A DNA stretch of 64,000 bases from Nemophila menziesii (taxonomy: Eukaryota; Streptophyta; Magnoliopsida; Boraginales; Hydrophyllaceae): assembly GCA_029959085.1 (NCBI GenBank), contig JARWIR010000001.1, positions 14,127,730-14,191,729 on the forward strand. Direction: 5' to 3'. Of the stretch, positions 9,821 through 19,879 are shown in pieces. A program made the translations under genes and the position numbers. The notes below the pieces were generated by a model that was given only the letters and a program-made list of their open reading frames with translations, was not told the origin of the DNA and made no database searches. Each line of letters starts with the position of its first letter. Position 1 is the stretch's first letter.

Positions 9821-9944
9821 TTAACCTTTTCAACAGCATATGTAGTAATCTTTAGTTGGCATTCCCAGGTCATTAGGCTGCATATCTATCATAACTAAGA
9901 CTAGACTGGAGTAGGTACATAGCTACGGTTTTGTCTCTATTAAC

Positions 9945-10076
9945 TTTATCTTTAGCGGCAAATATTGCCGCTAAAATTATAATTAGAGACCATTTTGGTT
10001 TTTAAAAATATCATTAGAGACCATTTTAGTTGTTGCCGCAATAGATTCGCCGCTAATGCTACTATTTCTTGTAGTG
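9945..10076. mobile_element. CACTA-type transposon end (terminal and subterminal repeats only)
   Basis: The right end reads CTATTTCTTGTAGTG, the inverse of the CACTACAAGAAATAG terminus typical of plant CACTA elements. Inside it are subterminal GCCGCTAA/TTAGCGGC repeats, two copies of AGAGACCATTTT, and a near-palindrome GCGGCAAATATTGCCGC. No matching left terminus (CACTACAA) was found within several kb, so this is an end fragment. Confidence 0.6.
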
Positions 10077-10079
10077 AAT

Positions 10080-10740
10080 TACAAGTCAACAATCACATAA
10101 GTAAATAACAATTATTACTTCTACTAAGAATCAGTGTGCTGAAGCAATACAATTGAATTTGTGAATTGAACCTACAAGCTTGCTTCTTTGAAGTTGATAT
10201 GAACAAGTAAATATCAATCAATCTAAGCAGTAAATATTTAGCTATATCTTGTTCACCAAGAATTTCACACGTATTCTCCAGATACTGATAAAGGACATTA
10301 ACGTCCATATGCCTATTGTAAAAAGAGTATAGAAGAGAAGAGTCTTCAATAAACAAAAATTGTAATGGAAATTCTAAAAAATTGATTAGGGCAAAAAAAA
10401 ATTGGTGGTTTTGCCTGGTGAAAGTGTTGTCAGGCTAGTGTTTCGAAGTGGCCTCATTGAGGCCACTCCTAAAATGGAAGCAAGCAAAACGAATATTACT
10501 CATTGTTTTTTCTTCTTCTGCCACGATCTAATTTGGCCTTCTTAAGCATCGCGTTTCCCTATAATTGTGGTTTGGTGAAAGCATGGCAGAACAGCGGAGA
10601 AAATAAGGATTTTGTCGTGGTTGTTGGTTACCTGGAAGTAGTAGTGATATGGTGGCAGATACGGTGGTAGCGTTGAGTTCCATGTGATTCTAAGCCAGAG
10701 AGAGCTAGTCATTAAGGGTTTAAAAAAATTTATGGTAAAA
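10080..10740. other. No gene recognised
   Basis: An 87-codon frame at 10093-10356 (minus) has no family resemblance and looks accidental. The remainder shows no motif. Confidence 0.4.
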
Positions 10741-10865
10741 AAAACATATTCTTAGTTAAAAACAACCTATAATAATTTATTTTATATCTATACTATCCTC
10801 ATTAAAAATATTATTTTATTCCTAATATAATATTTACTTTTTTATATTAAACAAATAATAGGACA

Positions 10866-11570
10866 TCTCCACCAGTTATCATTATCACCTCCACCACTAT
10901 CACCACCTCCATCACCTTATAAGAAAATTCGATCACCGCTACAGCCACCACTATACCACCACCAACAACAACAACTATTTCATCACACACGTGCATCAGT
11001 GGAAAAAAAATTTAAAAAAATCATAAATAATTCTTAAAGATTCAAAAAATTGCATTTTTTGACAGGCAAATCAATATTTACGTCTATGATTTTTTTTTTC
11101 ATTGTTCGAGACACTGAATTTTTTGTTTTTAACAATGAAATCTTTGTTCCAAAAAAATGAATTTCTCATTCCATACAATAAAATTCATGTATGCAGAATA
11201 GTTTCGATATTTTATAAGAATGAATTCCTTGTTCGGGAAAAATAATTTATTGTTCAAAATAAATAATTCATTGTTCGAAACAATTAATTCATTGTTCGAA
11301 ACATGAATTTCATAAAAAATCAAAATAATTCAAAAATAATTATGAACGTAAACATTAACTTATCTTGTCTAAAAATGCAATTTCTTTTATTTTTCTGTTT
11401 TTTTTAAATTAGCATGAATTTTTTTTTAAAAATTTCAGACACGCACGAGTCATAGAATAGTAGGTGGTGGGGGTGGTGGTTGTGGTTGTGGTGGTGGTTA
11501 TGGTTGTGGTGGTAGTAATAGGTTAGTGGTGGTAGTTGTAGTGGTGGTGGAGGTGGTAGTAATAGGGTGT
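10866..11570. mobile_element. Possible inverted-repeat element with triplet-rich arms
   Basis: A CCA/CAC-rich stretch (10866-10985) faces a GGTGGT-rich stretch (11455-11570) in inverted orientation. AT-rich flanks outside both also resemble each other when inverted (about 10740-10865 and 11571-11690). This looks like a decayed long-TIR transposon or two unrelated triplet repeats. I found no clear target duplication. Confidence 0.35.
11223..11306. repeat. Four copies of a 21-bp tandem repeat
   Basis: Units beginning AATTCATTGTTCGAAACA start at 11223, 11244, 11265 and 11286, exactly 21 bp apart, with up to five differences from the consensus. A minus-strand reading gives a seven-residue repeat, but no start or family makes this a gene. 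Confidence 0.85.
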
Positions 11571-11690
11571 TAAACTTTTTATATAAATAATTAAATTATC
11601 TCAAATATCATATAATGGTATTTTTGACAAATGATATTTTTAATAAATAATTTTATTAGTGGTTGGTTTTTAACAAATAATTTTTTCAAA

Positions 11691-12837
11691 AGATTGTGCT
11701 TAAATAATGTTTCTTCTTTTATAAATGATAAAAAATAGAAAAAATAGGATTTTTTTTATTTTGTTTTATTACTTGTTATATAAAATTATGTTACTATTAT
11801 AATTAAAAGGTTTATAATTAGAAGAAATGTTTGATTTACCTAATTTTAGAAAAGAGATTATCATTTAGCCCTAATTTTAGAATTATTCTTTTTTTATTTC
11901 TTTATATTATAGGAAAATATTTAATTTTTTAAAATATCTTAACTAATCTCATAATTTCAATATATAATATAATAAAAAATATAAAAGTATTTTTATTTGA
12001 AATTATCTTTATGTGAATCCAAAACAAAAGCTTCATGAATCATTGCATAAACAAAGTATGAACATATTTTTCATATACTATTGATTAGGGAATCCCTTAT
12101 TTGGATTCACATAATAATAAAAAAAAATTGTCAAAAATTATAATTATAAATAAAAAATTATTTTTATACCTTTTCATATTATATAAAATATTACGTATTA
12201 AAATTATAAAATTATTTAAAAATTTTGGCGATAACTTTCGTCAAGAAAAAAAGGCTAATTGCATGATTAGATGGGATTCAGAAAGCGTTGCAAATTTCTT
12301 ATAATGCCTTACTCAATAAATTAGAGTTAAGACTTAGACACTTAGTAAGGAGTTAGATAGTTCATTTGAGCAAGAGGAGCTACACTAGTTTGAGCTTCCA
12401 ATAACTAACTGGATACAATCTAGAGATAGAATTACGTGTTTCTATCCCTTATCCACATTGTTGAAAGAAAGCAGTTTAAGTCATCTGAGTATAAAATTAC
12501 AATCATGTGTGTATTGAAGACAAAATTGAGCAGAAAACTTGGGTCAAAGATTTCTTTGAGAATCTATATGCACTTGGTAATGCTACATCAAGATACTTCT
12601 CCTTACCATATTTTACACTCCTTGATTCAAGTTCGCTGCAAGCGTTAAAGAGACTGTATTGGAAGATAAAGTTCAAAGTGTGGTATTTAAGATGCAATCT
12701 CACACGGTACTTGTCATGGCAGCATTACATCAAGGTTGACCTAGAAAAAGCTTAAGACAAGATTAGATGGGGTTGCATCCAAGATTTGTTACTTGTATTG
12801 AGTATTTAGGCGATATGGATATCGATCACATTATCAG
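11691..12837. other. AT-rich DNA without recognised gene
   Basis: This is very AT-rich sequence. Frames at 12101-12304, 12436-12648 and 12507-12755 overlap on both strands and match no family. Duplicated block A starts at its right edge. Confidence 0.4.
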
Positions 12838-13035
12838 GCGTATGGCCAATTAACATGAGAAGTTGTGGGAATATAATATCAGAGGGAGGCATAATCCTGT
12901 TTCTCTTGCAAATCTTAAAATAGATCGGGTATAAGAGAAAGGGGGTAGGGAGATGGGGAAGTCAAAATAAATATAAAAAGGAGGTAAAATAAAGGTCACG
13001 ACGACAACGGTTGGGAGGTTAAATTTTAAACTTTT

Positions 13036-13054
13036 TTTTTTTTTTTTGTCAAGA
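13036..13054 (-). mobile_element. 19-bp micro-insertion: LINE 3' tail with target-site duplication
   Basis: Twelve T followed by GTCAAGA is bracketed by two copies of AAATTTTAAACTTTT (13021-13035 and 13055-13069). The paralogous block has a single site here (near 26541-26562, GAAAGTTAAACTTTT), so the empty site is preserved. Read on the minus strand it is TCTTGAC followed by poly(A), which is what an extremely 5'-truncated LINE would leave. Confidence 0.75.
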
Positions 13055-13449
13055 AAATTTTAAACTTTTAGAAAAAAGGGGAAAACTACTAACTAAGCCT
13101 TGCCAGATTTGAGCTAAATAATTTAGATGATATAATAGAATTGTAAATTATAAGTTTTTACTTGTTTCTTTTTAATCCAAAGAATTTACTTAGATATAAT
13201 AGAATTGTAAATTAAAAGTTCTTAGCATACTAATTTATGTATAATTTGGATTCAGATCATTAATGGAAGGAATATACGAGGTAAGGAATAAAATTTTACC
13301 TTCTTTTGTTTGTTTTGTTTGTTCAATAAATGACTATATAAAAATAGCGGAAAACAAGAGTATAAAAAGGTCAACCGATACCTACTCAGTTACTGAGACA
13401 TACCAGAATCTTAGTTAAATTTTTGATGAGGAATGACGACCGGTTGTCT

Positions 13450-14290
13450 GGTAGTGAATGACACCTGAAGCTCCTAGTTATAAGATCTGCCTTTACATAT
13501 CTATTTCTAGAAACATGCCTAATAGAGATAATAAACTCCTTAATTCTACACATATGAAGTATAGCTCTCTAGTTAGATACAGATATCGAGATCAGGCCTT
13601 GGGGATTACCAAGGCAATCTTTGTGAACCATTACCGACCTAATACTAATTGGTTAGATACAGTTAAAAAATGTTGTTTCCTCCCTGGGCCCCACGGGGTC
13701 CCTACTATAAAGGGCAACCCTATCCCGAAATTTAAGACTCCTTACTCATACTTTTCAATGATCACAACTCTTGTAGGTTCATTCTCAGAAAGAAAGAGAT
13801 GTCACTGAAAATGTTAAGATCTGTCGAGCAGGAGGGAGGTGTACTAGGTCGAAAAACATCACCAAATTCCCTATTGTTAGAGTCATGTAGTTTGGCTTTT
13901 CGGAACCTCTCTCAGTCAAATCCAATATTTTCTTTCATCAAGTTATCCATTAGAAGTAGAATTGATTAGGTAACACAAATTATTCCCTCGAATGGACACT
14001 TCATCCTTGCAATCCTAATATTTCAAAACTAAGTCAAAATCCAATCCACCAAACCCTTCCTTTCCATATTCAGTGTTTTCCTCCATAGATGACTTCCAAA
14101 ATCCAACCCTCAACCTCACAAAACTCCGGCCGAGTGATACATGTTGCTTTAAATAAAGAAAACACACCTTAGTACTGCTTGGAATTTCCAGAAAGATGTG
14201 TTCCACTGTCTCAACTAGGTAGTCGTAGAATTTGCTTCCCAGAGATGGAGCCACCCTCTCTTAAACAATGTTTCCCTACAAGGAATAACA
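13450..14290 (-). pseudogene. LINE tail relic (zinc-binding and RNase H parts), copy A
   Basis: On the minus strand 14254-14015 keeps a reverse-transcriptase zinc-binding remnant (ETVEHIFLE motif), and about 13640-13470 keeps the C-terminal RNase H signature IRHVSRNRYVKADLITRS (H--R---N--AD pattern). The frames are broken. The same relic is in copy B, so the insertion predates the duplication. Confidence 0.65.
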
Positions 14291-15311
14291 TTGTTAGCGC
14301 ATTTCCAATGTAATTATTTGATCTTCTTGGTGTCTTGGGATATGCCAGACCATTTTCCTTAAACTCTGGGGGGGGTTTTTTTAATCCGAAGACGAGAGTT
14401 CCTTAAAGCTTTGAGATTTTAGAGAGAATAACATGGTAACCAGATTAGGTCGTATAGTTTTCATTAACATCATGCAGCCAGATAATCATGTCTTTATCTT
14501 CTAATACGTGAAGGCTAATACGTTTAATTATTTCCTTATGTATTTTCTTTTGTTTAAATTGGATTTATAATTTTTTTAGTTTAAGAAAATACAATATATA
14601 CAACAATTCTTTGATATCTTTTAAAATGACTGTTTTAAAATCCTCTCATATTGAAGCTATTTAAAAGATAAAATATTTTAAAATCTAGTGTCGCGCGACT
14701 ATTTTTGTGTAGTCAACCCACTACGTTTTGTTCATGTTTTTAATGCTCGATTTGTAATTGATTCTTTTTGTTTTTATGCACATACAGGTTTGATGATTTA
14801 AGAACGTGATTTAATATATATATAATAAAATAGGAAAAATTATGGAATTGTTTGGTTTTAGAATAGGAATTATTGTAATTATATAATTGTTTCGGTTTTA
14901 AAATTTTGTAATATGGAAATGTTTTAATTATATAGTTTTTTTGTTATGGAAAATAATTTATTGTTATAGAATAATTTATTTAAAAAATGTATTTTGAATA
15001 TTTGTTTAGGTTAGACTTTGCCAAAATTGGTGAATCATTAACTTTAGGACTAATCATCTATCTTTTTATAATTTAAATCCAAATAATACATTACTTATTT
15101 CATTTTTTATTTTTTATATTCCAAATAAAATTATTATTTTCCTTTCATTCTTTTATTATTTGTTATTTCTATTATTTTTTTCCTTTAATAATTAATCTAA
15201 ACACGGCATAAAAATTAATTTTATTCTAAATCTTTAAAATAATTAATTATAATTTATAAATCCATATTAATATAGGATATCCATGGGCCGACCCACGTAC
15301 AACCTTTACTC

Positions 15312-15319
15312 TATATATA
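15312..15319 (+). promoter_or_regulatory. TATA box of cold-shock gene A
   Basis: TATATATA lies 87 bp upstream of the ATG, in a stretch that is nearly identical in front of gene B (28682-28689, 89 bp upstream of its ATG). The transcript leader would be short and AT-rich. Confidence 0.7.
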
Positions 15320-15398
15320 CATATCTATTTAATCAGCTTAAATTACAATATACATAACATACATATAATATATAATACAGTTACGGTTTTCTCAAACA

Positions 15399-16178
15399 AT
15401 GGCAGGCGAGCAAGTGAGATTGGGGGGAGTAGTTGTTACGTTTAGTAATGAAAAAGGTTACGGTTTTATCAAACCTAACAACGGTGGCGATGATCTATTC
15501 GTCCACCGCTCGGACGTCATATTTGACGGTTTCCGTACTCTAAGTAGTGGGCAAGAGGTAGAATTTTTTTCTTTCGAAGAGAATGATAGATTCAAGGCTA
15601 TAGAAGTCACCGCTCCTGGCGGAGGTGCTATCAAGAGTGTTCACGTAGGAGGCCGAACTGGGTATGGGTACAACAGAAGGAACAGTAATGGGTATCGCAA
15701 CGGAAGTGGTGGTGGTGGTGAGTGTTACACTGGTGGGAGAAACGGCCGTGTAGCTCGAGACTGTGATGTTGGTATCGGTGGTGGTGGTGCCAGAGGCGGT
15801 GGTAGGGAGTGTCACAAGTGCGGAAGAATTGGGCATTTTGCTAGGGAATGTCGTCAGGGTGAAGGTGCGGTTGTTGCCTCTGTTCGTGGTGGTGGACGTA
15901 GTGGTGGTGGTGGCGGTGCTGGGTGCTACAACTGTGGTGGGTACGGGCACATGTCTCGAGAGTGTCCAAGTGAGCGAACTGGCGGTTGCAACATCTGTGG
16001 AAAGCCAGGGCATATGGCCCGAGACTGCCCACGTGGTGGTAATAATGGTGGTGGTGGCGGTAGAGACGGTGGTGGTGGTGGTGGAGTCAGCCGCTTTACC
16101 AGTTTTGCTAGTGGAAACACGTGTTTGCATTGTGGCGGGCTAGGCCACTCTGTAATAGATTGCCCAGAGAAAAATTAA
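15399..16178 (+). CDS. Cold-shock-domain, glycine-rich CCHC zinc-knuckle protein, copy A (first knuckle broken)
   Basis: Plant cold-shock-domain proteins are nucleic-acid chaperones that melt RNA structure and help cold acclimation and development. This 259-residue, intronless copy has a cold-shock domain at residues 7-72 with RNP1 (KGYGFI, 19-24) and RNP2 (LFVH, 33-36), then a Gly-rich region with CCHC knuckles. Knuckles 2-5 are intact (C138/C141/H146/C151; C176/C179/H184/C189; C197/C200/H205/C210; C242/C245/H250/C255). Knuckle 1 (109-122) has Gly in place of the second Cys and Arg in place of His, so it cannot bind zinc. The aromatic Trp normally before RNP1 is Thr14. Arabidopsis relatives have two or seven knuckles; five is intermediate. 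The start has an A at -3 and a G at +4 and matches gene B. A retroelement composite begins about 6 bp after the stop, replacing the 3' UTR. Confidence 0.9.
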   Translation: MAGEQVRLGGVVVTFSNEKGYGFIKPNNGGDDLFVHRSDVIFDGFRTLSSGQEVEFFSFEENDRFKAIEVTAPGGGAIKSVHVGGRTGYGYNRRNSNGYRNGSGGGGECYTGGRNGRVARDCDVGIGGGGARGGGRECHKCGRIGHFARECRQGEGAVVASVRGGGRSGGGGGAGCYNCGGYGHMSRECPSERTGGCNICGKPGHMARDCPRGGNNGGGGGRDGGGGGGVSRFTSFASGNTCLHCGGLGHSVIDCPEKN

Positions 16179-16256
16179 ATTTTGAGGAATATATGTTTTT
16201 AGGCCTCAAAGTTTGAAATGAAAATTTTAAAGGCCTAATTAAATGTTATGTTTTTT

Positions 16257-16557
16257 AAAGGCAATTTTATGTTTTCCTTTTTTTGTATTTCCTTCCTTTA
16301 TATATAATTTACATCATTATCTTCTTTCCCTTATCTATTAGAATTTATTTGGCATATAATTAATTATCATATATCTTTAAAATTTCACAATTAACAGAAA
16401 ATTAGACCAAATATGCTCTACAAACAATAAATTATCAAATCAAGACAAGAAATAGAAAAAAATAAATATAGGAGTAAAAATCGATAATTAAATTATTAAA
16501 TACACCTAAAATGATGTCTCAAACCTAGATTAAATCATCACAAATAGGGAGAAATCA
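16257..16557 (-). repeat. Truncated 3' LTR (outer about 300 bp only)
   Basis: On the minus strand it begins TGATTTCTCCCTATTTG at 16557, right after the PPT-like TTTGAGTTGGGGGTCT. It matches the first about 300 bp of LTR2 and LTR3. The inner 1.2 kb is missing, and unrelated GGCCT-containing DNA joins it to gene A. Confidence 0.75.
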
Positions 16558-16632
16558 AGACCCCCAACTCAAAGTTGTATAGTCCTGATACAATAAAGAT
16601 AAAGAACAATAGGGTAGTCAAATAATAACCAG

Positions 16633-16731
16633 AGAAGAAGAAGAAGAAGAAGAAGAAGAAGAAGAAGAAGAAGAAGAAGAAGAAGAAGAAGAAGAAGAAG
16701 AAGAAGAAGAAGAAGAAGAAGAAGAAGAAGA
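16633..16731 (+). repeat. (AGA)n microsatellite, about 33 uninterrupted units
   Basis: Ninety-nine bases of perfect AGA triplets lie about 75 bp inside the retroelement next to its PPT. A perfect array of this length is expected to vary in length between individuals. Confidence 0.97.
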
Positions 16732-18135
16732 CATAATGAATGATCCTAGAGCATAATATCTAAAAAGTCTCATGTAGTAATGCTAAAGAAATAATGCACA
16801 TGTATGCTTAATATACACATAATCAACATTCCATAATTTCAAGTTCAAATTAACTTCGCAATGCCAGAAGGAGAGGTTTTCAACTCAGTTCATGTTAATG
16901 GCTTTAGGTTGTTCATAGGTCCTAATATAGCATCCAATGGTCCACTCACCTACAACCTAATAGCTCCATTGTTTCTCCACCAACTAGCTAGAAATCCTAA
17001 GGTCTTTACGGTTATAAAGGGGCTTAGGGATGGTGTGGTATATTTGGATAATGAAAAGTGAGATTTTGGCTCTCTCTCCTCACATTCCATCAACGAATCT
17101 CCCTATAGCATGAGTTTTCACTCGAAGATGTTCTCATTCAACCCAATTTATTATGCCTTTGATTTGCATCCCCAATTAAGCCAAGTAAAAACCTTTTATA
17201 TGATGATATACAAATTCCACTTTGCCAGTCCAAATACTTTTCAATCTTTTCATATAAATCTTTTTTCTATTGTATAGCTATGACTCTCTTTTTGATGTTG
17301 AGATATCACGCTATTTTTTCTCATATATTCTTTTCATTTCATGTTTTTCATCTTTTTTCATTTACTATTACCCCGGAAAAGGGTTACAATAATAACTTTT
17401 TCATTATCAATAATATCACAATTACAATTTACCAAACCCAATGTTCACTAATGATGAATCCCACCACCCCAAACTCAAGCTCTAAAAATGACTTGTCTCA
17501 GGTTTTGCGATTCGAGTGCGGGTCATATGGATAAGTCCTTAAACTAGGGGTATGGCTTATAATGTGGTTAAATAAAAGGCTTTAGAAAGGATCAGAGGGG
17601 CTAAGACAGATAAATAATAATAATCAAATAAAAAGGGTAAGAAAGCTAAAAAGGTTTCAAGTGGCTTTAAATATGAAAGAACTGCCTTATTCACTTTTCT
17701 AACTACCGAATTTTGTTACTTAATCACTACTAGTTCATAGACAAGTGGGTTTTTAACTAATTTCAAACCTCGCATTCTACACACCAAATAACTCTCCCTG
17801 AGTTTCAACTTGACTTCTTACGTATTGCTCATTAATCTTTTCTATCTTTTACATCCTGTTTTCATACATGCATACTAAACATCTTTGTGTCACCTTTCAA
17901 GAACATACTACTTACTATCATTAACTTAATTAAATCATGCTCAATAGGTACATTCATTATATTCTATGCCAATTCAAACCACAAAAATTTAAATTTTATG
18001 CAAAAACAATAGAGGAATATGAGGACAACGAATCCCCACCCCCAACTCAAAAGTGAGACGTGTCCCCATGACTCTAAAAAGACTCAATAGATATATAAAA
18101 TTTAAAACTAAACCTAAACTAATGCATACAAGCAA

Positions 18136-18545
18136 TTAAGAAGAAGAATTAGAACGGGGTACCTGGCCATAAAGATCTACCAAATCATGTTCCGAAGAAG
18201 AAGCATAATTATCAGTATCAAAGTCTTTAATCCTTGAAATTTCATTCCAGCAGGCGTTGAATTCTCTTTTTAGATTACCACTTTCTCTCATCAATTTAAC
18301 TGCCCATGCTGTTGTTGTGGATATACTCTTGAGGAAGAACTTTGATCTTGGATTGGTGTCTTTGCTTTAGGCCTTGGTGGTACACTCATCCTTGCTGTTA
18401 ATTACCTTTGTAGTGGTTATGCTGGTGTCTTTGGTTTCTTTTACAATAGGCTCATCAAGGTTAATGGCCTTTTCTGTTGTGGATCCAGGCAATTTCTTGT
18501 TCTTCTCTTTATTGAACATTTCATCTTGTAATCCATAACATTCGT
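18136..18545 (-). pseudogene. Accessory ORF of the minus-strand retroelement, broken
   Basis: A coding-like minus-strand frame of about 135 codons runs from near 18540 to the TAA at 18138-18136, with one internal TAA near 18367. The product is hydrophilic, with a C-terminal acidic/Ser-rich end (DFDTDNYASSSEHDLVDLYG). Just upstream an ATG opens in a different frame, so a frameshift separates the likely start from the body. It occupies the position of the accessory-ORF remnant at 2041-2467. Family unknown. Confidence 0.5.
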
Positions 18546-18904
18546 TCTATTTGTCATCTTTGAATAACCCACAACTCAAGTAATACCAAAGATAGAATAA
18601 AGTTATTAAAGATTGGTGTGGCTTGAGTTTGTTGCTTGGATATCAATGGTATAAGAAGGTACTCTTGATTGTTTTTTAATAACTCTTGAAAGCTTGATGA
18701 TTTGATGATGCCTTATGATGGTTTAATTAAGATTCAAGGTGTATTATAGGGTTTGGGTCTGAAAAGCGTTTTTATTTTACCTCAAAAACAGATTTTCTCA
18801 ACTCCATTAGATAGATCTCGAAAACATATGCGATCTAGGCTCTTGAAAAAGTGAATTCCGACCCCCGAGCACAAAGTTATGGCATTTTGAAGTTTTAGCT
18901 AAAA

Positions 18905-19165
18905 AAAAAATTTAAACCGTATGCGCGATTTTTCGCTACGATTTCGCTAATGTGTCTCGGCTGTGACCCGTAGTGAAAAACTGTCCCGACGGAATTTTTT
19001 TTCTGCCTGCCGTACACCGGAAGAATCATGCAGTGTACCAGACCTGTGTTGGAAAAAACCGTAGCTTTCGATTTCTCGATACAGTATTCTCTCTCTACTC
19101 TCGACAATGAACCGTGGTGGAAAACCGTCGCCACGGTTTTGGACCTACGGTACACGTGAAGAAAG
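18905..19165. repeat. GC-rich inverted-repeat block between the gag end and the accessory ORF
   Basis: On the minus strand it holds AAAACCGTGGCGACGGTTTT, an 8-bp-arm hairpin with a GGCG loop. It also holds several ACCGT, CGGTGTACGG and GTAGCGAAA words in inverted or repeated order. It sits in the same place, relative to the conserved TTGGGAGACA block and the TATA-like site, as the CGGTATACCG pairs of the first element. The frame at 18895-19227 is an accident of this block. Confidence 0.6.
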
Positions 19166-19304
19166 GTCTTGTTTCCCGTTTTTTTCATCTTTTTGACCCC
19201 AAAAGTCAATTCCTGCACATATAACACAATACCTTTCTCTCCTGTTAGCTTGTAAACACATTAATAATATACACTAACTTAGAATTAACTAGAAAGCAAT
19301 TAAA

Positions 19305-19360
19305 AAAGGGGTGTCTCCCAAGAGCACTTTTGTTTAACGTCGTTTAATTCGACGTGTTAC
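19305..19360 (-). other. Second copy of the Tat/Athila TTGGGAGACA block
   Basis: On the minus strand: GGTAACACGTCGAATTAAAC, then GACGTTAAACAAAAGTGCTC, then TTGGGAGACAC. It directly follows the last codon of the gag/protease-region remnant and matches 1092-1150. Confidence 0.7.
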
Positions 19361-19368
19361 CTCTGTAA

Positions 19369-19879
19369 TTATGTATGAACATCACCTCCCCAGCAATGAG
19401 TCAATTTATTAATATCTGCCAGGAGAAATTTGAATCCCTTTCCTTTTACTCCCACAAATTTCTTAGATATATTCTTTGTAGCCATGGATGGTCCTATCCA
19501 AGAGTTCTTGGGTGTACGTGCATCTAGTGGTAACTTAATTTGATATGTAGTATTACACTCCTCTAACAATCCATTCATCTCCTCAGTTTCTAAGCTTCGT
19601 TTGTTAGAGAGAATGTCCTTCATGAATTTAAGATATTTTGGTATTCTCTTGAGAGCTTCTACAAATGGTATGTTAATATCTAACTTGCTCACCATGTCAA
19701 GGAACTTCTTGAATTATTTTTCATTGTTCTTGTTTTTTACACGTGATGGGAATGGTAGAGGATGACGTGTATTCTTTACCACTGAGCTCTTCTTCTTTTC
19801 TGGTGCCTTCTCTGGGACACTCTTTTGTTCAATTACCTCTTTGAAATTGTCTTCAACTGATTCTTTAACCACCATAGGA
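19369..19879 (-). pseudogene. Gag/protease-region remnant of a Ty3/gypsy polyprotein with one in-frame stop
   Basis: Two minus-strand frames (19879-19714 and 19695-19369) are the same reading frame separated by a single TAA near 19709. The product shows the region that precedes the aspartic protease in plant Tat/Athila polyproteins: LPFPSRVKNKN, then INIPFVEALKRIPKYLKF and MKDILSNK. Sequence then ends abruptly before any D[S/T]GA protease motif and passes into the post-coding block, so all of pol has been deleted. The N-terminal side is joined to LTR3 at a GAATTC. The single stop and otherwise open frame point to moderately recent death. Confidence 0.75.

Larger units (their letters stand above)
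12838..16184 (+). repeat. Duplicated block, copy A (left part)
   Basis: From CGTATGGCCAA onward the sequence aligns base by base, with scattered differences, to 26362-29566. The block contains an old LINE tail, an AT-rich spacer, a TATA box and a cold-shock gene. Copy A continues at 21514-21944 after a 5.3-kb insertion. Both copies are in direct orientation. Confidence 0.9.

Noticed and set aside
15540..16130. 196-codon antisense frame and 126-codon shifted frame over gene A
   Set aside because: They are mirror and shifted readings of GGT-rich glycine linkers and zinc knuckles. Thr/Val-rich low complexity; the same happens over gene B.
18895..19227. 110-codon minus frame in the retroelement
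   Set aside because: Falls in the hairpin block between conserved non-coding features; no family resemblance and no match in the plus-strand relative.
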